A DNA stretch of 64,000 nucleotides from Bostrychus sinensis (lineage: Eukaryota; Chordata; Actinopteri; Gobiiformes; Eleotridae): assembly GCA_020698575.1 (NCBI GenBank), contig CM036247.1, positions 9,569,756-9,633,755 on the forward strand, written 5' to 3'. The notes beneath the pieces were generated by a model that had not been told where the DNA came from, ran no database searches, and was given only the letters and a program-made list of their open reading frames with translations. The translations under genes and the position numbers were made by a program. This document shows positions 21,623-32,776 of the stretch, piece after piece. How positions within the stretch are numbered: position 1 is the stretch's first letter; each line of letters begins with the position of its first letter.

Positions 21623-22621
21623 ATAGGAGAGGGCTGCATAGGAAGGGCAGCGTAAAAGTTAGTATTCACCCCTGCATCTTTATTCCCAGTTTTGAGTGCC
21701 AGTCTGGGTACTAAATTATCTCCCATTGTGAGCTAGGGCAATGCCTCTCCATGTTCTTCTGGTTGTTACGTTTAACAGTATGGGCCTATCTTCTTAGCCT
21801 AAAATCCTAAACGCATTATGTCAGACAGATATCTCAACACCTGTCGACCACATTAGGTCTTACAAAATTGGATCCTAGCGCTGACTAATTCCTGTGTAAA
21901 CATTGCTTGACAAACGCTGTCTGGAAAATGTATCTTTGGAAAGTGAGGCAGGAAGTTTCAGAACCGTGTGTGTACAGTTGTTTGACCTTGTTATTTAGAG
22001 CCGGCTGGGGCTTTCCACTGGGCCTTTCTTCTCAGTGGTAGAGTTGGTGTCAGGGGCAGAAGAAGGGGGTATGGTATACGGGACATGCTGACAATTAGTG
22101 TTGTTACATTTTAGAGTACTGTCAGACTAATTTATCATTTTTAGCATTGATTTGAACCTTTTCAGTGTTAATTTGCTCCGCTTTCTTAGTTAGCCTTATT
22201 TTTTTGCCTTATCTTGCTCTTTTTAGGAGTATCTGTGAAAGTTTAATATTCTCCACAAATGCATAAGCTACTGTACATATGCATATCTTGGCATTGATTA
22301 ACGATGTGGTTACTCGTCAAGATTTAATTTGAGTTTGAGATAAAGAGATAGGCAGTGTGCTGTTCATTTTTTCCAAGAAACCAGTGTGCATTATTTGCAA
22401 GCTTAAAACCATCTAGCTGGATCAGACAAGGAATGGCCTCAAATTTTAGACTTAGACTTGAGTCATTGTTTTAAGGCTGGGATTTGAAGTCTGACCCAGA
22501 CATAAACCTCTAAATATTTTATTTCAACAGCTGCGCCTCTTTTAAACTCTCTGTAATCTTTTTATGTTGTTATTATTTCTATTCACTTAGGGTTTGTAGT
22601 ATATCTAGTATTTATTATTTG
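21623..22621. other. No gene recognised
   Basis: Ordinary sequence. No supported repeat, exon or RNA gene. Confidence 0.45.
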
Positions 22622-22629
22622 AGCTCCAC

Positions 22630-23072
22630 TAGGGCTGCACAGTATATCGCAAAATTATCGTTATCGCAATATCAGCAAATGCAATATCCGTATCGCAAGA
22701 AACTAAATATATCGCAATAATGCTCTAGTCTTCCATCTGACAGAGATTTACACTGAAGAATCATTTTCCACTAGAGCCTTAAAAGAAAATGTGTTGTGAC
22801 TAAATAAAAATGTTTAAAAAGTCCAGTTTTAGTGGTAATTTAATTAATTTAGTCACAGCTTAGCCTTGTTTTATTCCTGGTTTAGTGTTAAGTTTTGATT
22901 TTGTCGCTGTTTTGACTTGTAAATACAGGAACTTACATTTTTGTGAAATGTAGTGAATTTAGCTTTATGTTAGAAAAGTAGGCTCTATTTTCAAGTATCG
23001 CAATAATATCGCTATCGCAATTTTCAACATAGTTATCGAAGTATCGAGTTTTTTCCATATCGTGCAGCCCTA
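22630..23072. mobile_element. hAT-type MITE (TATCGCAATAT family)
   Basis: Begins TAGGGCTGCACAGTATATCG and ends TCCATATCGTGCAGCCCTA. The flanks AGCTCCAC (22622-22629) and CGCTCCAC (23073-23080) match at 7 of 8. Subterminal ATCGCAATA repeats occur on both sides. A short internal stretch (about 22810-22890) has TTTAGTCAC, CCTGGTTTAG-type words like the minisatellite unit. It serves as reference copy for 1600-1990. Confidence 0.9.
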
Positions 23073-23080
23073 CGCTCCAC

Positions 23081-23195
23081 TGAATTTGTTGTGTGTTTAG
23101 TGGTTGCTTTTGTTTGTCTATTTGTTGTATCTTCCTCCTCAAATGAATTGCCCCTGGTGGGATAAATAAAGTCATCTGAATCTGAATCTGAAGTC
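23081..23195 (+). mobile_element. Non-LTR 3' tail with (TCTGAA)n
   Basis: ATGAATTGCCCCTGGTGGGA, then TAAATAAAGTCATCTGAATC and repeated TCTGAA, is a common teleost LINE/SINE 3' end. Confidence 0.55.
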
Positions 23196-23400
23196 ACAAG
23201 GACTAGGACTTTTGAACTGATGATGTAGGACTTGTGAACAATAACTTGGACTCAGACTCGCCTTCAGTTCATTTGGATTTGACAGTGACTGTGAATTGAT
23301 TTGGACTGGACTCATAAGTGTTTTGGACTTGTTTTGGACTCCCACTTTTAAGACTCGGACTCGGCGCAGACTCGTCTTGGACTCAGCTAAAATTTTTTGG
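23196..23400 (+). repeat. Degenerate GGACTC/GACTTG minisatellite
   Basis: Irregular repetition of TTGGACT, GGACTCAGACTCG and GACTTGTTTTGGACTC over about 200 bp, with weak precursors around 22440-22500. Non-coding. Confidence 0.6.
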
Positions 23401-23952
23401 GCGACTCAAGCACTAAGAACTCAGCTACAACAGTGAGCTACTTTAGATAGCCTAAATAGTCCCGTTGACCATTCTGAACAATTTGCTATCAAGATTTTTC
23501 AAAAAAAAGGACAAGACATTTTTAGATGCTAACATATCTGGACTTCAAAATAAAGTTAGAAAAAAAAGCATAACAATAAATCTTGAACTTTGAATGAATA
23601 TATTGGGTGATTGGATGAACCTTGCCCAATTGCAGCATCTTTTCTATACAAGTCATTTTTGAAGTGATGGCATTGTAAAGGACTTCAAATGCCTTCAGTG
23701 CTCATCCCCAATCATCAGCAGCCATTGAACACATCACAGCATGTATCTCCTAAAGACCAGACAGGCCTTTACAACAGCACAGACACAATGCATATCAGAA
23801 GCCTATTGTCAGACACTCACAGTCATATCTCAGAGATTACAGCTACAGCCACTGGCACCATGCATGCTACTGGATTTTTTAACTAGCCATGTAAAATGTA
23901 TTCCTCAAATGAATCGTACACTGCTGACATACTATTTATTTTACATACACAG
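23401..23952. other. No gene recognised
   Basis: Unrecognised sequence with A- and T-runs and short chance frames. Confidence 0.4.
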
Positions 23953-24268
23953 ACAGTGAAATAACAGATTATCTCTTCATTATGGCACCTGTTTTGACCT
24001 CAAAGTTGATGTTTCTGAAGCAGCAAAATGGGCAAGTGTAAGGTTTTGAGCGAGTTTGACAAGAGCCAAATTGTGATGGCTATATACAACTGGGTCAGAG
24101 CATCTCCAAAACTTACCTCCTCTTGGTCTGCAGTGGTCAGTATCAAACAAAAGTGGTCCAACGAAGAAACAGTGTTCAACCAGCGACAGGTGACGCACGT
24201 GGGGAGTGAGGAAACAACATCACCATCAATAATAGGCAGGCGGTCATAATGTTATGCCTGATCGGTGC
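23953..24268 (+). pseudogene. Tc1-like transposase N-terminal remnant
   Basis: ATGGGCAAGTGTAAGGTTTT opens a frame MGKCKVLSEFDKSQIVM, which resembles the start of the helix-turn-helix domain of a fish Tc1-like transposase, continuing into AVVSIKQKWSNEETV. About 1 kb encoding the catalytic domain is missing. The frame jumps from the DNA-binding region to a right terminus GGTCATAATGTTATGCCTGA then TCGGTGCA. The left inverted repeat is truncated. It is a non-functional deletion derivative. An inverted relative lies at 36113-36855. Confidence 0.85.
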
Positions 24269-26651
24269 ATGTATTAATTTGGCATATGCTGTTTTATATT
24301 GCGGGATGTGAGGGAACATATTACGCAGTAGGCATAGTATTCCTCTCTGAATCGTCTGGCAGTAATCACACACATTTCTTCACACTGTCTTTCTAATATA
24401 AGCCTCTTTTACACATCAGTCACTGGTTTTAACAATCACAGCCACTGCAGAAAATAGACTTCAGAGACAGCCTCGACTTGTTCACATGCGAACAAATGTG
24501 GCACACTTAAATACTGGAGATGCCTTTTCAAGAAAACAAGTGTCACTTTTTATACGTTCTTTTGAGTTATGACCATTTTTAAATATGCTTTTCAAATTTT
24601 GTAGGGTGCATACTTATACTGTACACTAGATAAGACCGCATGCCACTTTAATGGTTGCTTTTGTCATCCTATAGACATTAATAGTTGTTTATGTGTTGAT
24701 TTTTTTGAGGGATATAGCTTGCAGAATATAATGTAGCTTTGTCTATACAGCGGTACACAATACTATGAAGGTTAGCTCCAGAGTTAAACTGGCTAAAAGT
24801 TCATTCACCTCTCTACATATAGCCATTAGGAGTTGTGGGTGGAGCCTGTCCCAGCATCTATGGGCCTCAGACAAGTTACACCCTGGACAAATGTTAGTTA
24901 GTTGCAGGGCTATAGCTAAAAGTTATGTTGCTACTAATTTCTCAATGGCTTATTTATGCATAAGAAACCATGATATGTATCCTCACTCTTCTGCCTGGCC
25001 TGTCAGACCCATTCACTTTCAGAGCAGAGTTAGAGAGTCTAGAATTTATTTTATTCAGTCATGTATGTAAAATGGGGCTCTAATTCAGGGTTGCCCATTC
25101 TTTTTCATGTAATGAGCGCACACTAAACTTCCATCCTTTGGGTAAACTTACGTTAATTATTACATTAAACACGTAATAGACTTGTTGCCAGTCAGTGCGC
25201 AATATAATCAAAGTGCGTAGATACACCTTATGAATGACAGGCCAAATCAAACTCCTGGAAGGTCCAAGTTTAGCCCTCAGTCCCCACTTTTGGCACCCCT
25301 AAATTGATTTGCCTTCTTAAAAACAAACCCAACTGTGCATGGTGTAAAATATAAACTTAATAAGGCTATAAGAATTCTGTATCGTATCTTTTGATTTGTG
25401 TTTGACCATTTAATCTCCAATATATCACAGATTACAGCAGTGTATATCAACAACGCTTTACTGCCGTCCTCTCTTGCATATGCTGCTTGATCTAGTGCCA
25501 GCCTCTACACTTCTTTTACTGTCTTTGGCTCTCCTCCAACAACGCTGCGGAGAGACAATGATCGCTTGATTGATTTTAGCGGCATTACTGTACAGCAGAA
25601 TTTATCATGCAGTAGCCCGGGGGCGGCTCAGTGCTGTTGGCAACAACCTTCGACCCCTGACCCCTCCAGCAGAGCTCCCAAGTCCCGATCACCTGGATAC
25701 GGCACAGCGTCGGATATCTAATGCTCCACTCAAGAGCTAAGGGGCGGAAACACGATCACGCCGCCACTGCTTATCACATTTACACCTCATAAATGAATGC
25801 TGGGTATTGCGTGACAGGTCTGGTGGGAGGTCGTGCTTTACGTGAATATGTAGCACAAGGACGGGGCTGGTTCTAATATTACAGGATGTTGTATAAAGGA
25901 TCCCTTGGGTGGCAGTGTCTACAGAAAGGGTCTCTGTGTGGGTTGGTCTGTATGGAAGACAATATTAGCAGCAGCATTGACACATAAGATAAAAGAAAAT
26001 GTTGATGGTTTCTTGGGCATCTTTTTGAATCTTTGCAGACATACCAAAGTCATGTTGTGATTAAATGAGATCTATGCCTACAAAATCTATTTTTTAAAGT
26101 TCACTAGAAGCCTTTAAAGAGAGCAGACCTCCATCAAGCTTTTATTTGCAAAAAAGTTAAATCAAATTCTTTCAGAAGGTGATTCAGATCCACACCAAAA
26201 ACTTGTCCCATGGCCCTATTTTAGACCTTTCTTGAAAGTGTCATTTAAATCTGACCATAACTTTTTATGTCATGTTGTTCAGAGACCAATAACCAATAAA
26301 CTTCTTGGCAGAAGTAATAAATGTGTGCTCCATGGGTCGATGAAAACCACACTCTTTCAAAGCATTAATAAAAGACAAATTGGTTGCCATTGGTAAGATA
26401 AAACTACTTTCCCATTTACAGTACTTTTGTGGCTACTAAACTAGTGTGTCATATTGATTTTCCAAGTAATGAAAATATGAATGCCTCAGTACTGCCTTTT
26501 CCTAACAGATATGTTTTGAACTCATTGTAGTAAGCAGTTCTTCTTAGTATTTATGACACCTCAATTTCAGCGCTATGTTAGTTTTCAAGTTTGTAAAGGT
26601 GATAATTAGGAAGGAGTTTGCAATAACAGGCATAACAAACAATAACATAGT
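24269..26651. other. Unique DNA with one family B remnant
   Basis: 24825-24910 (GGAGCCTGTCCCAGCATCTA, TGGGCCTCAG) is a reverse family B fragment. 25545-25830 is noticeably GC-rich, repeat-free and without a usable open frame, a reasonable conserved non-coding candidate. Nothing else recognised. Confidence 0.4.
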
Positions 26652-27306
26652 AGGAGCGGGAGTAGCTCAGTACCTAGGTCCTACTTTCCACAGTCCATAC
26701 TGTCTTTGTGTTCTTGGGCCAAACACGTCACTCACCTTGCCCGTATGAACGAGTTAGTGTGTGTTTGGTGGTCGTTGGAGGGCCGAAGGCACAAAATGGC
26801 TGCCACATCTCCATCAGTCATCATCAGTAGGTATAATAGTAGTATTAGTAGGAGGAGGAGTATTAGGAAGAGTAGTAGGAATAGTAGTAGTAGTAGTAGT
26901 TGTAGGAGTAGTAGTAGTAGTAATAGTAGAAGTAAGAGTAGTTGTTGTAGGAGTAGGAGTAGTAGTAGTAGGAGTTGTTGTAGGAGTAATAGTAGTAGTA
27001 GAAGAAGTAGTAGTAGTTATAGGAGTAGTAGGAGTAGTAATAGTAGAAGTAGGAGTAGTTGTAATAGTAGAAGTGGTAAGAGTAGAAGTAGTAGTAGTTG
27101 TAAGAGTAGTAGTAATAGTAGTAGTTGTAGTAGTAGTAGAAGTAGTGGTTGTAGGAGTAGTAGTAGTAGTAGTGGTAGTATTAGTAGTTGTAGGAGTAGT
27201 AGTAATAGTAGTAGGAGTAATACTAGTGTTGTTTATCTTTGTGTTTGTCTTGTTTTATACTGTGAAGCATCTTTGAGTATCTTGAAAAGTGCTATATAAA
27301 TGTTAT
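26652..27306 (+). mobile_element. SINE-like element (family S) split by TAG expansion
   Basis: The head GGGAGTAGCTCAGTACCTAG resembles a tRNA A box. The body TCTTGGGCCAAACACGTCAC, TCACCTTGCCCGTATGAA and CACAAAATGGCTGCCACATC parallels, inverted, the copy at 61680-61932. After the TAG array the 3' end resumes: TGTGAAGCATCTTTGAGTAT, CTTGAAAAGTGCTATATAAA. The expected B box is missing. This is inference from order and orientation of conserved blocks. Confidence 0.7.
26821..27222 (+). repeat. Imperfect (TAG)n microsatellite, about 400 bp
   Basis: Continuous TAG units interrupted by TAGGAG, AATAG, GTTG and GGAG variants. It sits inside the SINE-like element, between its body and its 3' tail. Two frames give long Ser/Arg- and Val-rich open translations, which are artefacts of the repeat. 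Confidence 0.95.
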
Positions 27307-27356
27307 GTATTATTATTATTATTATTATTATTATTAGTAGTAGTAGTAGTAGTAAT
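27307..27356 (+). repeat. (ATT)n then (AGT)n microsatellite tail
   Basis: TATTATTATTATT changes to TAGTAGTAGTAG. It forms the 3' tail of the SINE-like element, as usual for retroposons ending in a short simple repeat. Confidence 0.9.
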
Positions 27357-28199
27357 CCCTGTCATAAGAATGTGAACAATGTTCTGATATACTGTATATT
27401 TGGTATTTCTGACATAAGTAATTAATGTCTGATGTTCAATTCATTTTTATAAGATTTATAATTTATTTCTTAACATTGAAGTGGTCCCAAAATGTCACTA
27501 CAGGATCCATTCTTGTCATAGACCTCCCATCTTTTATACGTTGAGGTCTGTTGCTCTACTTTTAGCCCCAGATACCTCTCAAGTGTTGGCATGTTGGTGG
27601 AAAAAAAAAATCACTTCAAGATGTCCGCCTGACCTCTGAGCTGCTCTCTTCTCCTTGTTCCCCTGCGCTCCTGATGTGGAGGAGGATATTGATGGATACC
27701 CTTGAACTACACGGCTGGTTGGCTTTAGGTTAGTGTGTGTTGGTAGGGAAAAAAAAGACGGGGCTGAACGGCATCACGCTGGTGCCAGAAGAACGGCAGT
27801 GCACCCCCCGTCTGCGTCTCACATCGGGAGACCTCAGAGCCTGGGATTACTCATTTAGCCTGCACCACTCAACTCTATGGGCATTCAGTATTTATCGACT
27901 TTAAAGGCAAAAGACAAAGAGTAATCAATGGTACATGAGATTAAGAGCGGTCTAGTGCACTCCAATAAGAAAAACTGGACCTGAAAGGCAATTCAAATGT
28001 AGGTTTATTTTTAAATTACAGTATTTTATAGTCAGTTCTCATGCTTTATTCCAGTATTTAGCATATGCAAAGTCATCAAGTTTCTTTTGAGCTTGAAACT
28101 GCATAATAAGCCTTCACACCCTGTACACTGTAGAGGTTAGAAAGAAACTAACCTAACCTCTACTAAATGTTTTTTTATCTGAGTGGGGTTGTTTTTGAC
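27357..28199. other. No gene recognised
   Basis: 27640-27930 is moderately GC-rich and repeat-free. The rest is AT-rich. No supported exon. Confidence 0.4.
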
Positions 28200-28440
28200 C
28201 TAATAATTTGACAAAAATAAATAAAATAAAATAAAGATAATAATAAAATCAATGTATCTAGCCCTATCTTTTGGATCTTCTCTTCTCACACCAAGTAACT
28301 TCATGTCCTCTTTCACTGCATCTATTTGGTCTTCCTCTAGGCCTGGCAGCTCTGACCTCAGTCTTCTTCTACCCATATATTCACTATCCCTCCTCTGTTC
28401 ATGTCCGAAACATCTTAATCTGACCTCTTATGACATTTTC
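28200..28440 (-). pseudogene. RTE-like LINE ORF C-terminal fragment
   Basis: On the minus strand the frame from 28440 down to 28250 gives a series such as FGHEQRRDSEYMGRRRLRSE, then DAVKEDMKLLGVRREDPKDRAR. This is the pattern (GRP..DAVKEDM..VGV.EEDA.DR) at the C-terminus of the reverse-transcriptase ORF of RTE-type LINEs. One frame shift is needed. An A/T-rich tail follows at 28200-28245. The 5' part is absent, as usual for truncated LINE insertions. A sister fragment lies at 38885-39060. Confidence 0.75.
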
Positions 28441-28486
28441 TTTGCAAGGAAAATGCCAAAAGACACAGTGGGTTCAACGTTTGCCC

Positions 28487-28562
28487 ACTCTATTCACTGT
28501 ATGTGGCTGGTTATGACAGGAAGGGCATCCGGCGTAAAAACCTGCCAAATCACTGTGGCGTG
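28487..28562 (+). repeat. SINE-like repeat family V, tail fragment
   Basis: GACAGGAAGGGCATCCGGCG followed by TAAAAACCTGCCAAATC is the hallmark of a very abundant teleost repeat. Eight more copies lie in the window (see 34955, 43828, 47065, 55935, 56085, 56660, 58415, 60215). Confidence 0.7.
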
Positions 28563-28821
28563 GGATGTGTTAGGGAAGCTAACCAAAGATTTTAAAAAGT
28601 ATACGTCAAAAGAAAGAGGCATTGTTTTTTTGTTGTTGGTTTGTTTTGTTTTTCCCAGTTTCCCAACTACTTGGCAGATACTAGCTAGCATTGAAATGTC
28701 CTTTACTCACTAAAGTGTTCCTCTTTATATCTTTTTTTATTTATATTCTTGTATATAATTTATATATTTTTTTAAATAAAAAAAACATATTTATTCAGAT
28801 GGGGCTCTTAACACTTGATAC

Positions 28822-28861
28822 ACTGTAAAACAAACAAACAAACAAACAAACAAAAAAAAAA
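28822..28861 (+). repeat. (AAAC)n microsatellite
   Basis: Tandem AAAC units followed by an A run, immediately left of the foldback element. Confidence 0.9.
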
Positions 28862-28922
28862 CAGTTGCAAAAACTCAAGGGAACAGGATCCCTCAACATT
28901 TTTGAAAAATCTCAATTTTTTT

Positions 28923-29175
28923 GTTCATATGTCTAAAAACTTTCAATTTTAAGTTTTACTCATATTTTTTTTAACTCATCTTACAGCCAACTTACTATTT
29001 ATTGTTCAAAAAAGTTGTTAAAAATGTAAAAGTGTTGTTAAATTTAGTATCTTAAGTTTTTGTTGTAATCAATAATAATATTTTCTGTACAATGGATAAC
29101 AAGTTGGCTGTAAGATGAGCTAAAAAAATAATGATAGTCAGTATAACTTAAAATTGAAAGTTTTTAGACATGAAC
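28923..29175. mobile_element. Foldback (snap-back) element
   Basis: The arms 28923-28993 and 29101-29175 are inverted copies: GTTCATATGTCTAAAAACTT matches the complement of AAGTTTTTAGACATGAAC, and TCATCTTACAGCCAACTT matches AAGTTGGCTGTAAGATGA. The loop is about 107 bp and AT-rich. No coding. It is consistent with a foldback MITE; no target duplication was identified. Confidence 0.85.
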
Positions 29176-30304
29176 GTTAAATTGAACACACACAACAAAA
29201 AAAACATGCTGTGACACTTCATTTTATTCTATATTATAGTCTCTTATGTATTTCTATTTTTTAGGGTTTTATTGATTTTACTTAGATTTTACTGGAAAGC
29301 ACTTTGGTCACTTTGCATGTTATAAAGATCTGTGTCAATAAATGTTGATAAATTGTTGATATCTGCTGTATAAATGCAAAAAGCAATAATAAAATGTGCA
29401 TTGTTAATAAACATTAGGCACTTCTCACTGTCTCCACTATTGGTGAGTACTCAAATTAGTACTTCCACTGCTTTTTAGGTACTACTTTTTGTATATATAT
29501 ATATTTATTTTATTTTTCAGGGCTGATTTTTTTGTTTTGTTGGCTTGTTTTTGTGGTTGTAATCAAAATATTACAGGCTGGCAAGCAGAAATAATATCTA
29601 CCCAAAGTCAAGGTCAGTTTCTATCCGAATATGAGAAATATATGGATTGTAATTGCTTTCCTCTTGTGGCTGTCTTTACAGTGGAGAAAGTTCTTCTGTG
29701 TGGGCACTGTGAATTTGACACAGACTCTGATCGTTTTGGACTTTCTTGTTCTAGCTGTGATTGGTTTTCTTCTGAGCCCCTCCAGCCATGGCCATGTTTT
29801 TGTTTTTTTTCACCTTCTTCTTCTCCTGAACATGATACAATACACCTAGAGGGAGTTTTTTTATATTAGCCTCACACAGCACTGCTCTGTTTGTCCACCT
29901 GTTTGTTGGTCAAGGTTACTACGGCTTTAATACATGTTTTCCGCCAAGGTCCAGGGAAATACATGCTAATGATGACAGAAATGAACACACACACATGCAC
30001 ACACACACACATGCTGGGAAACACAGTAAGGAGACCTCGGGCAGAGTGCTGAGACCCATAGCCCATTTTATAAATTCATATTTTATTCACAATAGACTAT
30101 AAACAAAATACTACCAGGTGTTAAAACTGAGATATTTTACTGTCTCATAAAAAATAATTGCTCTTTTTGAAGTGTCACTAATAAAAACTGCTGTAGTGAA
30201 CATTGAGAATCTAAATAGGTTGACTGGCAAAGGACTATAAAAGGAGCTCTTTTTTGCAGTCTCTTAGGTGAATTGGTGCATTAGTTGCTCTTAGTCAATC
30301 ATTA
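29176..30304. other. No gene; CA microsatellite
   Basis: (CA)n at about 29985-30011, interrupted by one ATG. A chance 126-codon open frame spans 29489-29869 and has no family resemblance. Otherwise unrecognised. Confidence 0.45.
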
Positions 30305-31172
30305 CGTTTACCTGCAGGTTAAGAAAACTGAAATATTACCTTACTCCGATTATTACAGGGGTTTTAAACTGTAAACCCGGGCTACTGCTGCATGTATACA
30401 CTGTACTCCAATTAAGCTGGAGAGACGTTCAACTGGACTCAGTATTAAACAGACAGCACAAGATTGACCAGAACATTAGTGTTTAGAGACGTACTCACGC
30501 ATTTTTAGACCAGCAAAGACACAGATTGAGTGTTTGAGTATCCTGGGTTTGATTTATATCCCAGTTATGACAGTATTCTGGAAATGACATTACCTTCCAC
30601 AGCAAGCTGGAAGCTTGTTGTGAAATTGGTGTTTTCACAAATTCACGATGTTGATCTTGTCAGGCTCCCGCTGATCTGTTTGGGTCTGAGCCAATGGCAG
30701 CTGGGCTAATGGTGTGGCAGTATTGCCGTGAGTGGGCGGGGTTTATGTTTGCCGACAACAACAAGCTTTTTCAGCGATACTTGTTATCAACATGGCATGT
30801 ATGCTTTGCTACTTCTACAAAAACAGCAAAAATCTTCGAACAACGTCTTTATTGTGTTGTTTTATTGTCGTAGAAGTTTGTTGTTTGGCTACGAAGCTGG
30901 CGCTTTATCCAATCACGTCCAAGTATTCTACTGAATGTCCCGCCCCTTCACAAACGTTGTCAATGGGAGCCATTCCAGATTCATATAATGTTAGCAACTC
31001 TTTGCCAACATTATATCAGTCTGGCTTTTGCCAGGTGAGATATGATACTCAGAGTGTCCCAGTTTCTCATAACCAGGATACTGGATTTAGGATACTGTGC
31101 TTACATGCTCAAAGACAAAACCGGGATACTTAAAAACAATATCATAACCGGGATACTCATGTGCATGTAAAC
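30305..31172. repeat. Composite repeat, outer part
   Basis: Left end GTTTACCTGCAGGTTAAG and right end CATGTGCATGTAAACACAC are loosely inverted. Both halves contain repeated CCGGGATACT / CCAGGATACTGG words on the right, and AAACCCGGGC on the left. A distinct block occupies 30655-31038. The family is not known to me, and boundaries are approximate. Confidence 0.4.
30655..31038. repeat. Inner block with TATAATGTTAGC/GCCAACATTATA
   Basis: Contains GGTCTGAGCCAATGGCAGCT, GAGTGGGCGGGG and TAATGTTAGCAACTCTTTGC, then CAACATTATATCAGTCTGGC. The last two are mirror-related. I recall similar text as a repeated sequence in fish, but cannot name the family. Confidence 0.4.
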
Positions 31173-32422
31173 ACACTCACTACAGGTTCCTACGCCGCTT
31201 GTGTTTTATTTTGTTCCATTGTGTTTAAAGTGAAAGCTGCTGTAGCTTAGATATGGGACAGCATGAGGCGTATGTACCATGTGAGGAATGCTTTTTTCTA
31301 ACATTGTTAAGTTTCATTAAGTAAAGTAAAAGTGTTACCATTTATATTTATTGGTAAAGCCATGATTATTGAGTAAATTGTGTTAGCCCTGTGACTAACT
31401 GGCTACTCTTCAGGATAGACCCCTGCCTATGGCCCAAAGTGGCTTTGTCCCTTTTTTTTTTTACTTAATGTGTTGTATCATATATTTGCCTTGGGTCAAA
31501 CTTGGTTGTGAAAGACTTGAGAAATTCATAGACCTTGAATACTCCAATGACCCACTGATGAAAAGAGTACTGCATAATGGGTCATCTTCACTTTACTGGA
31601 ATAACACTTTCAAGAAAGTCAATTTACTCCCAATTTAGACCTTCCCCTTTAATGTAATTCTCCATTTTCCGCCTGCACTGAGCGAAAAGGCGATAAGGCC
31701 AGTGGTCTCTGTGTCCCTGGTGTCCTTTACTTCTTCAGATAAGGCTATGAGTGCTGCACCGGGTCAAGATTAAGAGCTGAGAAATGTGCCCACAAATATA
31801 AACTTAATAGAAGTTAAATATACACACGACAATCTGCTGTCCCATTCCCCCCGAAGCCATTTTTAGCTCGTAGCATTTTAGCTCCAGTGAACTCATTAAC
31901 TTGGCCATATATGCGGCTCCCTGTGACTGCCCACTGTAGCGGCTAATCCTGACTGACTGATTTTCACACTTCGAGTCTTCGCCACAAGCCATGAGTTTAT
32001 TTGGCTGCAGCAATCTGATTTGTGACAGCTGTTGGCTAATAATCGGCGGCGCTCCATAGCTTCGTGATGGGTCAGAAATTCGTCCAATCTGAGGATGATG
32101 CATGCACGGAAACTGCACCCGGAGATGGTTAACCCCGCATGTTGGCGCTGACAGACTTTTCATTTGGGCTCAGGTGTAACTTTCACTCGCATTTAGGATT
32201 AGCACGCGCTGAGTAAATTAGCAAGGATCCGACTGACACGGCGAAGACAGCTTTAGCGCCGCTGAGGTAACTCTGGAAGATATACTGCCTACTATGTTTC
32301 TGAGATAAGCGCTAAGTCATAATCATAGGCGTGTTATTATAGACGGAGAAGTAATACTACCTCCAGTACTGGGTAGTGAAGACAGCAGTGAATCCTGGAT
32401 GTGATATTATGCAAAACCCAAT
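31173..32422. other. Unique DNA including a GC-rich candidate block
   Basis: 31640-32290 is repeat-free, with balanced base composition and several short palindromes. Its minus strand has a 119-codon open frame (31804-32163) with no recognisable motif or splice borders. I treat it as possible conserved non-coding DNA. Confidence 0.35.
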
Positions 32423-32430
32423 GTTTAGAG

Positions 32431-32768
32431 CATTGGTTCTCAACTGGTCTGGCTTCGGGACCCACCATCACTCTTTAATGACACGCTGCAACCCAAATAA
32501 AGAGATACTGAGAAAAATTAAGAGATATTTCAGGAAAATCAAGAGATATTAAGGAAAATTACTCAGTACTCACTTCAAAATAAGGCGTAACAGTAACATT
32601 ATAGAACTGTATTTTTTTGCTCTGGTTGAGTTTCTTCTATACTATTCTGTTCTATATGTCCCACACTGCCACCTACTGTTGCGGAGTGTAAGTTTAAGTT
32701 TCTATTTTTGCCCTGGCAAACATCTGTGACCCACTGAAAACAGTACTGAGACCAATTGTGAACCACTG
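32431..32768. mobile_element. hAT-type MITE (CAGTGGTTC family), exact TSD
   Basis: The left end CATTGGTTCTCAACTGGTCT pairs with the right end AGACCAATTGTGAACCACTG read in reverse (17 of 20 bases). The exact 8-bp duplication GTTTAGAG lies at 32423-32430 and 32769-32776. AT-rich, non-coding interior with repeated AAGAGATA words. Confidence 0.92.
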
Positions 32769-32776
32769 GTTTAGAG

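Noticed and set aside
26706..27299. Open frames of 197 and 171 codons rich in Ser/Arg or Val
   Set aside because: They are translations of the TAG microsatellite inside a SINE-like element, in two frames at once.
28252..28713. 153-codon plus-strand frame
   Set aside because: Antisense to the RTE-like LINE fragment and continues into a SINE-like tail.
29489..29869. 126-codon plus-strand frame
   Set aside because: TTTTTCAG precedes part of it, but there is no donor, no motif and low complexity at the start.
31804..32163. 119-codon minus-strand frame
   Set aside because: No recognisable domain, no acceptor or donor at sensible positions; kept only as part of a possible conserved non-coding block.
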